From NCBI GenBank assembly GCA_014323675.1, contig JACONN010000006.1, positions 620,001 through 684,000 of the forward strand: a stretch of 64,000 bases of DNA. The letters are read 5' to 3'. Positions within the stretch are counted from its first letter, which is position 1. Each line of letters begins with the position of its first letter. The notes beneath the pieces are model-generated. The model did not search any database. It saw nothing but the letters and a program-made list of their open reading frames with translations, and was not told the origin of the DNA. Made by a program: the position numbers and the translations under genes. Source of the stretch: Hormoscilla sp. GM7CHS1pb. Its GTDB lineage: Bacteria; Cyanobacteriota; Cyanobacteriia; Cyanobacteriales; Desertifilaceae. Below, in pieces: positions 18,443 to 26,649 of this stretch.

Positions 18443-18823
18443 TCAAATAGCTTCACTCATAGCATACTCAATCTGAATCTCGGGCAGAGGTTCTAGGGGA
18501 GTTTCCACAGGAGCATATTGACAATAGCAGATAACGATTGTTTCAAAGTCACTGGTCGGGAGTTCGGGGGTATACGCCTCAACTCTAGTCACTTGCCAAT
18601 CTCCTATTCTGCTGTGAGTGCTAGCAGCAGGAAAGCGCTTATCCACCAACTGTTCCAGACGATGATATTCTCTCAACCTGTAGCCTGGTTCCGGTAAGGG
18701 AGATTTAGAAGAGTCGTAATGTTCGGCCAGGATGAAAGTAAAAGCGCCGGTGTGGGCTAGTTGCATTTCTTCCCACTTTAGCGATGGTGCTGATTCAGCC
18801 TTAAAGATGATATATTTGCTCAT
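18443..18823 (-). CDS. Hypothetical protein, second gene of a small operon
   Basis: A 126-residue soluble protein (MSKYIIFKAESAPSLKWEEM) with no membrane segment and no motif I recognise. It has a strong AGGGAGG ribosome site that lies inside the last codons of the upstream 66-codon gene, so the two are very likely translationally coupled. The C-terminus is rich in proline and glutamate. It resembles proteins I associate only with cyanobacteria. Confidence 0.65.
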   Translation of the reverse strand: MSKYIIFKAESAPSLKWEEMQLAHTGAFTFILAEHYDSSKSPLPEPGYRLREYHRLEQLVDKRFPAASTHSRIGDWQVTRVEAYTPELPTSDFETIVICYCQYAPVETPLEPLPEIQIEYAMSEAI

Positions 18824-18826
18824 TAA

Positions 18827-19027
18827 TTAATCCTCCCTGTATTTGGGAAACTCGGTTTCACCTTCAAAAATGCAGTCAAATTTTAGTATTCGATCTCTGG
18901 TTGGTTCGATTCGCAACAACTTCCAAGCATATCTTTTTTCCATTTCGCGGCACTTTTGCGGGTCTGTTGCGGCGTGTCTGGATTCGGGTTTTCTGGTGTT
19001 CATCAGCTCCTGTAGCTTTGCACACAT
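18827..19027 (-). CDS. Small hypothetical protein, first gene of a small operon
   Basis: A 66-residue charged protein with the segment KRYAWKLLRIEPTRDRILKFDCIFEGETEFP. Its stop lies 3 bp before the start of the next gene and its last codons hold that gene's ribosome site. Translation could also begin at an internal methionine (MEKRYAW). No function is recognised. Confidence 0.55.
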   Translation of the reverse strand: MCAKLQELMNTRKPESRHAATDPQKCREMEKRYAWKLLRIEPTRDRILKFDCIFEGETEFPKYRED

Positions 19028-19206
19028 ACATTTGATATTCTAATTATATACTATGGGCGGGCTATGATTATAAATAATTGTTACAAAAAAATCGATATTT
19101 TGCGGAAAATGTAGGGTTAAATCTGGATTGTGAAGTAAGGATTCAATAAGTCGATCCAGGGGTTGGGTGCAGAACCAAAGAAAATTACTACAGGAGCAAC
19201 CCTGAT

Positions 19207-21000
19207 ATGGCTCGAATTAACGGTACGCAAAGGGACGATCTGCTCCCGGGAACGTCGGAGCAGGACGAGATTCGAGGTAGAGCCAGTAACGATCGGCTTT
19301 TGGGCGATCGCGGAAATGACGTGCTCTATGGCAATGGAGGCCGGGATACCTTAACAGGAGGGGATGGGAGTGACATCTTCGTGCTCAGCGGCGGTCGCGA
19401 TCTGATTACCGACTTTACTGACGGTCAGGACTTGATAGGATTACCAGGTCGTGTCAGCTTCGATCGGCTACGGATATCTGCTGGCACCGGGGCGAATGCC
19501 AGGAACACGATTATCTCCTTGGGACGCATTCAGTTAGCAGTCTTGGAGGGGGTGAGCAGCAGCCAGATCGACGCCGCTGATTTCACAAACGATCTGACAC
19601 CGATATCGGAACCGCCGCCGCCGCCACCACCGCCATCAAATGGCAATTTTAACATTGAATTCGACTATCGCTTTGACAGCAGGGGATTTTTCGATGACCC
19701 GGCCCGCCGGGCGGCATTAGAAGCTGCTGCTGATATCTGGGAGGGTTTTATTCAAGACGAGTTTCCCAATGTTCCAGCAGGGATTAAATTTACTGTAAGA
19801 AATCCTTCTGTGTCAGGCGGGGAAACGCGGATTGTCTTGAACTCGGAAATTGACGATTTGCTGATTTTCGTAGATGTACATCCATTGCCTGGCAGCACTC
19901 TGGCGGAAGCGAGACCAGATGGTTTCGATGCTGTTGGAACTGTTTTCTCCAACCGCATCAGGGGCAGTGATTTTCAGCCTTGGGTGGGAAGTTTGGTCTT
20001 CGATCCGGATGCGAATTGGTTTTTTGACTCCACGCCCAATACAGATGGGGACATTCCTTCCAGGCAAATGGACTTTATCAGCATCGCTTTGCATGAAATC
20101 GGGCATATTTTGGGCATTGGTACTGCTGGCATTTTCAGGAAAATTGGTGCCGGGAGGGCTTTTTATGGTCCCAATGCTCTGAATGTGAATGAGGGCCAAC
20201 CTATTCCTCTGGAACGGGATTTGTTTCACGTCCAAGAGGGGTTTTTGAATGATACTGTCTCGCTGGATCCCACAATCACGAACGGCATCCGCACATTGCC
20301 CAGTCAGGTTGATTTGGCTTTGTTGGCGGATATTGGCTATGAAATATCCGGTTTTACAGCTCAAGGATCGACGCCCCCGATCGCTACTTCTGGGGATGAC
20401 CTCATCTTCGGCACGATTTTGGCTGATACGATCGATGGTTTAGGTGGTGGGGACCAAATTCAAGGCGATCGGGGGAACGATCGGCTGAATGGAGGTTCTG
20501 GGAATGATAACCTTTTTGGTCAAGCAGGTAACGATACCATGAATGGGGACGCTGGGGATGACCAACTTGCGGGAAATGGGGGTAATGACATTCTCAATGG
20601 TGGCTCTAATAATGATAACTTGTTCGGTGGCACGGGTAACGATATTCTGAATGGGGATGCGGGGAATGACTTCCTGAGTGGAGAAGCAGGGGATGATTTG
20701 CTCGATGGTGGTGCTGGGGATGATAACCTTTTTGGTGATGCGGGCCGGGATACATTCTTCTTTGGTGCTAACAATGGTGAAGACCGTATTACCGACTTTG
20801 ACATTGCTACTGAAAGGATCCAGATAGCATCTGGTCTGGGTTTTGCGACGGGCGCAGATGTGCTGGCTACTCTCTCCAGGAATTTCATTAATACTTCTGT
20901 CTTCACCCTGAGTCCGGGGAACTCGATCGAGGTCTTTCATGAGGATGTATCTAACATAAATAATACTCCTCTGACAGCAGCAAATTTCGTTATTGTCTGA
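19207..21000 (+). CDS. RTX-repeat secreted zinc metalloprotease
   Basis: A 597-residue protein with an AGGAG ribosome site. It begins with a short RTX block (NGTQRDDLLPGT, then GNDVLYGNGG), has a run of eight prolines near residue 140, then a catalytic region with HEIGHILGIG at about residues 296-305 (HExxH zinc motif), and finally many GGxGxDxLxG calcium-binding nonapeptides between about residues 395 and 515. The usual third zinc histidine of the HExxHxxGxxH class is replaced by threonine, so the metal site is atypical. There is no N-terminal signal, consistent with type I secretion through a C-terminal signal. No type I transporter lies nearby. Confidence 0.85.
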   Translation: MARINGTQRDDLLPGTSEQDEIRGRASNDRLLGDRGNDVLYGNGGRDTLTGGDGSDIFVLSGGRDLITDFTDGQDLIGLPGRVSFDRLRISAGTGANARNTIISLGRIQLAVLEGVSSSQIDAADFTNDLTPISEPPPPPPPPSNGNFNIEFDYRFDSRGFFDDPARRAALEAAADIWEGFIQDEFPNVPAGIKFTVRNPSVSGGETRIVLNSEIDDLLIFVDVHPLPGSTLAEARPDGFDAVGTVFSNRIRGSDFQPWVGSLVFDPDANWFFDSTPNTDGDIPSRQMDFISIALHEIGHILGIGTAGIFRKIGAGRAFYGPNALNVNEGQPIPLERDLFHVQEGFLNDTVSLDPTITNGIRTLPSQVDLALLADIGYEISGFTAQGSTPPIATSGDDLIFGTILADTIDGLGGGDQIQGDRGNDRLNGGSGNDNLFGQAGNDTMNGDAGDDQLAGNGGNDILNGGSNNDNLFGGTGNDILNGDAGNDFLSGEAGDDLLDGGAGDDNLFGDAGRDTFFFGANNGEDRITDFDIATERIQIASGLGFATGADVLATLSRNFINTSVFTLSPGNSIEVFHEDVSNINNTPLTAANFVIV

Positions 21001-21012
21001 TCTGTTTCATCC

Positions 21013-21082
21013 GCTAGCCAGCCCGGGGTGTCCCACCCCCGGCTGGCTAGCTAAAGTCGGTTTAAAACCGACTAAAAACATT
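21013..21082. repeat. Two nested hairpins after the RTX protease
   Basis: GCTAGCCAGCC...GGCTGGCTAGC forms a long stem (21013-21051), followed by an AGTCGGTTT/AAACCGACT hairpin and AAAAA (to about 21080). They may terminate transcription. An AGAAACCTGGTTTCT repeat follows at 21157. The rest up to 21357 holds no gene. Confidence 0.6.
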
Positions 21083-21363
21083 GTCATTTTAGTTTATTTA
21101 TGAGTAGTGGCCACCGCCCACCGTGGTCAAAAGTAGTTATATAGTCAGACAGACAAGAAACCTGGTTTCTGCGACCAAAATATTGCGTAACAAAGCAAAA
21201 TTCGATCTTGAACCCGGTTTTCTGGCCCCCCACGCGAGGGCCCTCCGAACTTTTATTTCGCTGGACGCGATCGGGAATTTGCAGAAAAAAAATTAAACAG
21301 ATAAAGATCGTTATGCTATGATTATAAAATAAATTAAGTGGGATTGCCAGAGTTAATGTGATA

Positions 21364-22008
21364 ATGCCAATATATAGTGTATTACCTGATGATAGTGACA
21401 TAGACCAGCGGCTGCAAAACTTGAAGAATTCAGGTATGTTAGTTGGCAGCGATGAGAGCATCATCAATAAAAAACTTAATGACTTGGCAAACGAAGTTAA
21501 ACAGGGTCAGATCGGTGCCAAAGGAGAAGTGACATTTTTAGAACGGCAAATATTTGGCGAAGGTAGACAGGTGTTAATCATCCCCGATCCGATACAGTCA
21601 AATGTTAAAATACCCGATTACGCAGTTTACCAAGATCGGGGTGGGACGCTGGGACGAGAAATTACTGAAGTAAAAACTACAGTGAGGACCACTAATGTTA
21701 CCGTAGGTCAGGGATGGGAAAAATGGATTAAGAGTAAAATAAATGAAGGAAATAAACAGCTAAAACGCTCTGGAATTACTTATGGAATACCGGGTTCTTT
21801 GGAAATGCAGCTATACGAAAGTGCCAAGAGCGAATTTGCTCAGATACTTCAAGACGATGCTACTACTGTGGAGAGTTGGGTAACTAGAGAATTCCGTCCC
21901 AATCAAATGAGGAGCTTACGGCGAGTAGCTATTTATGGTAATGGAAAACTCCTGCTTGAGTTTACTCGAACTGTTGAAAACCAAATTGTCAAAACATTTC
22001 CTGCATAA
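21364..22008 (+). CDS. Predicted PD-(D/E)XK nuclease, candidate orphan toxin
   Basis: The 214-residue protein carries a complete PD-(D/E)XK signature: a glutamate in AKGEVTFLERQ, the PD pair in KIPDYAVYQ, and EVK in REITEVKTT, followed by helices rich in lysine. I chose ATG at 21364; a GTG two codons upstream is an alternative. The domain matches nuclease modules found at the C-terminus of contact-dependent and other polymorphic toxins, but here it stands alone. The next gene starts 6 bp downstream and could be its immunity protein. The toxin role is inferred. Confidence 0.65.
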   Translation: MPIYSVLPDDSDIDQRLQNLKNSGMLVGSDESIINKKLNDLANEVKQGQIGAKGEVTFLERQIFGEGRQVLIIPDPIQSNVKIPDYAVYQDRGGTLGREITEVKTTVRTTNVTVGQGWEKWIKSKINEGNKQLKRSGITYGIPGSLEMQLYESAKSEFAQILQDDATTVESWVTREFRPNQMRSLRRVAIYGNGKLLLEFTRTVENQIVKTFPA

Positions 22009-22014
22009 AAAACT

Positions 22015-22692
22015 ATGGTAGAAACAAGAACTTGGCGGCGCGGAAGCGGTCTCATAGATTGGACATATAATCTCGCCGATCGCCATCATCAGATAAAACA
22101 GTTGCTTGCCGATGGCTACCAGCGTAGAATCTGGATAGCAGATAAAATTGAGCGTCTGCTAGATGCTCTGGGAAATTTTGCCCTAGTTCAGGACGTAACA
22201 GTCGATACCTGGAGTGGTGGAGAAGATAGTTTGGCGATCGCCTCCTGGCAGGGGGCGGCGTCACGTTTAAGACTTGTAGACTTTTTGCAAAAAACAGACG
22301 AGGTGGTAAACATCGATTTTACCTTGACACTGCAATGCGCAACCCCGAAAACTAATGGCAAGCTAAAAGAATTACAGATTGAGTCTGGTGGGAGTATATT
22401 TTTCTTCATTGAACTAGAGGATGAGGGCAAATTGGATCTTAATACCGATACTCCAATTTGGTTGACTTTCTCTCTTGATGTTGATATCCATGCACCAATT
22501 TCTTGGGGACCAGTTCGGGATAATACTCAAAATGCTCGGCTGAATGGATCGCGCTTATCTGCTTTCCTACACCGTCTGGAACAGGACATCCCAGCAGAAT
22601 TTATAGGAGTGGATGCTCCTGATTATCAAGGGATGGTCGATCGTTATGGATTTTTCACTCCCTCAATTGTCGGCCTGGATGCTATCGCTTGA
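22015..22692 (+). CDS. Hypothetical protein, candidate immunity partner
   Basis: A 225-residue soluble protein (MVETRTWRRGSGLIDWTYNLADR) beginning 6 bp after the predicted nuclease, so the two are almost certainly cotranscribed. It has no membrane segment. A beta-rich middle and a C-terminal helical end (LSAFLHRLEQDIPAEFIG) are visible. No family is recognised. The gene pairing is the only argument for an immunity role. Confidence 0.6.
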   Translation: MVETRTWRRGSGLIDWTYNLADRHHQIKQLLADGYQRRIWIADKIERLLDALGNFALVQDVTVDTWSGGEDSLAIASWQGAASRLRLVDFLQKTDEVVNIDFTLTLQCATPKTNGKLKELQIESGGSIFFFIELEDEGKLDLNTDTPIWLTFSLDVDIHAPISWGPVRDNTQNARLNGSRLSAFLHRLEQDIPAEFIGVDAPDYQGMVDRYGFFTPSIVGLDAIA

Positions 22693-22912
22693 AGTCTTGA
22701 TGCGTGTAGGTTCGGGGGGCGCGTGTAGGTTCGTTCGCTTCGAGGAAAGGGATTCAAATATAAAATGGGGAGCATCCCTCGTTCCCTGCCAGAGTCAGGA
22801 AACGAATGTTTTATGAGCTATGTGATGGAAAAAAATTAAAAACTTTCTTCACAATGCAATTAATTGTGCTACTCTATTATTAGAGTCCAATCAAGAAATC
22901 AAAGAGAATAAA

Positions 22913-23815
22913 TTGAGTTACGACAACACCTGCAAATATCTGGCAGAACAGGATCCGAGAGCATTCGTCCGTTGGATTTTTAATATAGACTCCGACGAGG
23001 TTGAGCTATTGAAGACTGAACTGCTATCGGAACCAGTCCAGGCGGATTCTATAATCTTCCTGCGCGTAGGGAATTCGATAAAGCACCTGGAATTTCAGAC
23101 TCTCCCCTATTCATATCCGCCTATTCCTACTAGAATGCTGGACTATAAAGCAAGGTTGGTCAGACAGTATAACTGTGAAGTCAAACAGGCGGTGATTTTT
23201 CTGAAAGCCACTACAAGTGAATTAGTGTTCCAGAATCGGTATAAAGACTCTGATACCATACATCGGTATCAGGTCATTCGCTTATGGGAAGAAGACCCAG
23301 CTATACTGATGGCAGATCCGGGTCTTTTACCATTGGCCACTCTAGCTCGCAGCGATAACTCCAATAGCTTGTTAGCACAAGTGGCTCAGGAATTTGGTAA
23401 AATAGAGTCAACAGCTCGACGCAATGAGAGCTCAGCCTGCATTTCAATTTTGGCAGGTCTGCGATTTGAGAAACAATTGATTAATCAGTTATTCAAAGAG
23501 GAAGTCATGCGTGAATCAGTAATTTATCAGGATATTCTGCAAAAAGGTCGGCAAATTGGTCGCGCGGAAGGTCGCGTTGAAGGCCGTGAGGAAGGTCTCG
23601 CGGAAGGTCGCGCTGAAAGTTATTTGGAAGTTATTTACCGCCTGAGCGTGCGCCGATTTGGAGTTTGGACTGAGTGGTTTGACGATCGCCTGAAAAAGCT
23701 GTCTATCTCTGAGTTAGAAGATTTGGTAGAAGCGCTGTTGGATTTCTCGACGGTGGATGATTTAGCCGCTTGGTTACAGCAACATGAATCAGGCGATATG
23801 CCAGTAGCCCCATAG
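22913..23815 (+). CDS. Rpn/PDDEXK-family putative transposase-like nuclease
   Basis: A 300-residue protein starting from TTG (MSYDNTCKYLAEQDPRAFVRW). It belongs to the Rpn-like family abundant in cyanobacteria: an N-terminal PD-(D/E)XK-like core with HLEFQT, a middle with RLVRQYN and RYQVIRLWEEDP, a glycine-arginine-glutamate repeat (GRAEGRVEGREEGLAEGR) and a C-terminal DUF4351-like helical region. Rpn proteins are DNA endonucleases linked to recombination. The spacer 22693-22912 before it carries a GTTCCCTG...CAGGAAACGA repeat and no gene. Confidence 0.8.
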   Translation: MSYDNTCKYLAEQDPRAFVRWIFNIDSDEVELLKTELLSEPVQADSIIFLRVGNSIKHLEFQTLPYSYPPIPTRMLDYKARLVRQYNCEVKQAVIFLKATTSELVFQNRYKDSDTIHRYQVIRLWEEDPAILMADPGLLPLATLARSDNSNSLLAQVAQEFGKIESTARRNESSACISILAGLRFEKQLINQLFKEEVMRESVIYQDILQKGRQIGRAEGRVEGREEGLAEGRAESYLEVIYRLSVRRFGVWTEWFDDRLKKLSISELEDLVEALLDFSTVDDLAAWLQQHESGDMPVAP

Positions 23816-23973
23816 CCCCATGCCCGATCGCCCCAGGCGCGATCGGGGTACAATTCTATTATAGCTCAGAGATTTACCTGGGCGATGAAATAGCGGAGAC
23901 AAAAAGGCGATAGCGCAATAGCCTAGTAATATTATGATAAGAGATAATTGATGTAGGGAGGAAAGATTAAATT

Positions 23974-24348
23974 GTGCCAGAACGTCAGATTGAGGGTAAA
24001 GGGTTTACGGTCAAAGAAAGTAAATTTGACTTCTTTTTTGGTAGAGTGACATCTAATACAAAAAATCTCAGGAGGTCATCAGATAACTTAGAAAATTTAA
24101 ATATACTAGGAATTGATGAAGCTGCTGATGGTAGAGAACGTCTCCTAGAAATATTTCAGGAAGGATTAAATGCTCCCGAAATCCAGAAAGGAAGAAAACT
24201 AACTAAATACGGTCTGAACATATCCAGAAAAGTGGAAGTGAGCTATGGCGAAGTTGAAGGTGCGATCGTAGTTAGATACTTTTATCCTAATGGCGACCTG
24301 TCCGTCAAGCCTCAAGTAACTTCGATCGTAGTGTTAATCTATAAATAG
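23974..24348 (+). CDS. Candidate polymorphic-toxin C-terminal domain, standalone
   Basis: A 124-residue protein starting at GTG behind a GGGAGG site. The core KFDFFFGRVTSNTKNLRRSSDNLENL, then YGLNISRKVEV and VVRYFYPNGDL, resembles the C-terminal toxin modules of large cyanobacterial exoproteins as I know them, without the delivery part. The next gene starts 8 bp after the stop and would be its immunity gene. Catalytic residues are not identified. Confidence 0.55.
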   Translation: MPERQIEGKGFTVKESKFDFFFGRVTSNTKNLRRSSDNLENLNILGIDEAADGRERLLEIFQEGLNAPEIQKGRKLTKYGLNISRKVEVSYGEVEGAIVVRYFYPNGDLSVKPQVTSIVVLIYK

Positions 24349-24356
24349 GAGTCAGG

Positions 24357-24851
24357 ATGAAGATTAAAAGCATTAGGGAATCCGAGTTCAACCTTATGGA
24401 GGGTGTGAGGCAGATAATTGTCCATGATTACTCTCACAAATTTGCTATCCTAGACTTGGGAGAAAAATTTGGTAGTTACGGAATTAGTTGGCGCAGTTCC
24501 TCGCTAGAGCCGATAATTAAAGTATGGGAGGAAGAAAATGCAGTTTGGATCGGAGTAGATCAACAGTTAGCCTGTATTTGTCTGCAAAGCGGTCGCCTCC
24601 TAGTTTCACTACCCTTAACAACCTATATAGTGCAAATTCTGACGCTCGATCGGGTAACAGCGGTACTGACGGAAGAGGAAGTGCTGCTGTTTAACCCAGG
24701 AGGTTCTATCCGATTTAGTGAGGACTTACCGGACCAGGGAATAGGTATGTCTGTGGTTGGTGAAGAACTGGCGATCGAAATGCTCGATGGAGACAGTTTA
24801 ACGATTAATACCATGACAGGTGTTTTCAAATCACTTGTCCCGATCGGGTAG
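24357..24851 (+). CDS. Hypothetical protein, candidate immunity partner
   Basis: A 164-residue protein with a TAGGAG ribosome site, beginning 8 bp after the toxin-like gene. Its alternating hydrophobic strands (KFAILDLGEKF, AVWIGVDQQLACICL, RVTAVLTEEEVLLF) suggest a small beta-propeller-like fold seen in some immunity proteins. No enzyme motif is seen. The role is inferred only from the pairing. Confidence 0.5.
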   Translation: MKIKSIRESEFNLMEGVRQIIVHDYSHKFAILDLGEKFGSYGISWRSSSLEPIIKVWEEENAVWIGVDQQLACICLQSGRLLVSLPLTTYIVQILTLDRVTAVLTEEEVLLFNPGGSIRFSEDLPDQGIGMSVVGEELAIEMLDGDSLTINTMTGVFKSLVPIG

Positions 24852-25002
24852 AGATGATGGACAAATTTCAGCAAATTTAGTCAAAATATTTAAATTTTAT
24901 TTGGCAGGCGATCTGGGTACAATTGCGATCGTAGCTCAGTTGCCCGCCCAGGTCCCGTGCATTTACAGGTTGATTTGCGCAGTGGTACTATCAACGCAGC
25001 CT

Positions 25003-25425
25003 TTATGCGATCGTCCAATCGTCAAGTCTCAGATCTGGCACCCGTGCAAAATCCCGTCGGTTGCGCGTAACCAGAATAGCATTTCGAGAAAGCGCGATCG
25101 CCGCAATGCGCAAATCTTGGGTGCCAATGCGAATCCTTTGACGAATCAAATCTGCGTAACAATCGTAAGCCTCCCGATCGAAGTCAAGCAAATTAACAGT
25201 TTGGAAATAATCCCAAGTAGCACGCAGCTTTGCATAAGCTAATATCAGTTGATCGGGTGATTTCGCCTGCCTAATCCGATTAAGCCGTCCATACATCTGT
25301 TCCTCGAATGTAACAACAGTGACAGCAATCTCTTCAGGAACGACGGCATCAATGCGCTGTATCACCAATGGATGTCCCCCCTGATAAAGCGAAACATGGT
25401 CTGTATCAAGTATCCACATAGTCAC
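25003..25425 (-). CDS. VapC-type PIN ribonuclease toxin
   Basis: A 140-residue PIN domain with WILDTDHVSLY at the start (first acidic residue), a central glutamate in FEEQMYGR, and IGTQDLRIAAIALSRNAILVTRN near the end with the third acidic residue. PIN toxins cleave RNA, often tRNA or rRNA. The gene overlaps the upstream antitoxin-like gene by 4 bp (ATGA), which supports a toxin-antitoxin operon. Confidence 0.9.
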   Translation of the reverse strand: MTMWILDTDHVSLYQGGHPLVIQRIDAVVPEEIAVTVVTFEEQMYGRLNRIRQAKSPDQLILAYAKLRATWDYFQTVNLLDFDREAYDCYADLIRQRIRIGTQDLRIAAIALSRNAILVTRNRRDFARVPDLRLDDWTIA

Positions 25426-25808
25426 TTCGTTTCATCCTCGGAATCTAGTTGACGATAATAAGCTTCCATTTCCGCATCCCGATCGCGACGAAAGGCTTCG
25501 ATATCTGCCAGGACATCGTCAAAATCTGGATCGTCCTTAAACATCCCGGCAAACTTTTTCCAAGGATGTTCGGGTTTGGGCAGTTCAATTTCCATTTTAA
25601 CAATTTCCGCCTTTGACAAACGCGCTTTCAAAAGCTGGCTTACCTTTGCCAGTGCTTCTTCTCGCGTCGCCCCTGATGCCTGACAGTCAAGCAAACCCCA
25701 CACTGTCGCCCTCACCATACCCTCGTTTTCTGTTTCTATCACCACATTATAAGTCAAGTTAGACAACTTGTCCGCAGTCGAGGTCAACTCCTTAGTTAAG
25801 GTCTCCAT
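25422..25808 (-). CDS. Antitoxin of the VapC module
   Basis: A 128-residue protein with a HicB-like N-terminal sheet (YNVVIETENEGMVRATVWGLLDCQASGATREEALAKVSQLL) and a long acidic helix at the C-terminus. It overlaps the PIN gene by 4 bp. The acidic tail is the likely toxin-neutralising part. It is the first gene of the pair and probably binds the operon promoter. Confidence 0.75.
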   Translation of the reverse strand: METLTKELTSTADKLSNLTYNVVIETENEGMVRATVWGLLDCQASGATREEALAKVSQLLKARLSKAEIVKMEIELPKPEHPWKKFAGMFKDDPDFDDVLADIEAFRRDRDAEMEAYYRQLDSEDETK

Positions 25809-26036
25809 ATTGATATTCTCTGCACGACTTGCTTTTCTTCTTTATCTTAACATTATCTCGGTTAGATTGACAATTGTTAACACAAAATTAATCTTTATAT
25901 ATAGCTTACGATTGAAAAAGATTCGATAAAGTAGGTCAAGAAACCGGATTATGTCACGAGAATATATCGTTGAGAATTGCATGAGAAACCCGGTTTATGA
26001 CTGCAACCTGTCTGTATCGCTTCTCATAAGCCCTTG

Positions 26037-26450
26037 TTATAGCGGTAGAGCTTTGTTGAGAATCAGTTCCCGATAACGTTCTTTTAAGTCATCTTCGGTA
26101 AAAACATACAGTTCAAAGCCCAATAATTCTCGTAAATCCATCAATAAACCACCTTGTTCTAGTAAACCACTTCCCGGTTTTAAGTTTACGAGAAAATTGA
26201 CCTCTGTGTCCCTGACTCCTCCTTCTGATACGCTTAAATGAAAAATGCGCAGGTTATCGGCTCCATATTTGGCTGCAAGTTCCAAGAGTTCCTGCTTGCA
26301 AGCCTGAATTTTTGCTCGCCGACTGCGGAGGACTACTTCCGGATCTATTTCCAGGGCGATCGCCTCTAACTGTGCGGCTAGAGATAGTTTTTCGTCTGGG
26401 GTCAGTTTTTCGGACTGTTGAATTAATGTCTGCAATGTATCTTTACTCAT
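26037..26450 (-). CDS. Nucleotidyltransferase-like (MNT) protein with degenerate active site
   Basis: The chosen start is MSKDTLQTLIQQSEKLTPDEK. The C-terminal half clearly aligns with minimal nucleotidyltransferases: GADNLRIFHLSVSEGGVRDTEVNFLVNLKPG, then LLDLG-like GGLLMDLRELLG. In active members this segment reads GSxARG followed by DxD, but here GS is HLS and the two aspartates are EVN. The protein is therefore probably not an active transferase. An N-terminal helical extension is present. No HEPN partner gene is adjacent. The region 25809-26036 holds an AACCGGATTATG-type repeat but no gene. Confidence 0.75.
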   Translation of the reverse strand: MSKDTLQTLIQQSEKLTPDEKLSLAAQLEAIALEIDPEVVLRSRRAKIQACKQELLELAAKYGADNLRIFHLSVSEGGVRDTEVNFLVNLKPGSGLLEQGGLLMDLRELLGFELYVFTEDDLKERYRELILNKALPL

Positions 26451-26540
26451 AAGCTGATGGGACCGTTGCGCTGAAACGGGGGCGTCGGGGTACGTACAAT
26501 TGTCATTATAGCCCATAGATTTGCCTGGGCGATATAATCG

Positions 26541-26573
26541 CGGCTACAAAAACAAAACCCGCCTGGGCGGGTT
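26541..26573 (-). terminator. Intrinsic terminator of the E1/E2/JAB operon
   Basis: Reading the minus strand, an 8-bp stem AACCCGCC/GGCGGGTT with a 2-base loop is followed by TTGTTTTTG. It lies 77 bp after the E1 stop codon. Confidence 0.8.
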
Positions 26574-26649
26574 CGAGGGGGCGATCGCCTGCCGGGAAGT
26601 TGAGGGCGATCGCCTTTGTAAAGAAAGAGGCGATCTCTCCTAGTGACTA

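Noticed and set aside
24820-25242. Plus-strand frame of 140 codons
   Set aside because: It lies antisense to the PIN toxin gene and has no motif.
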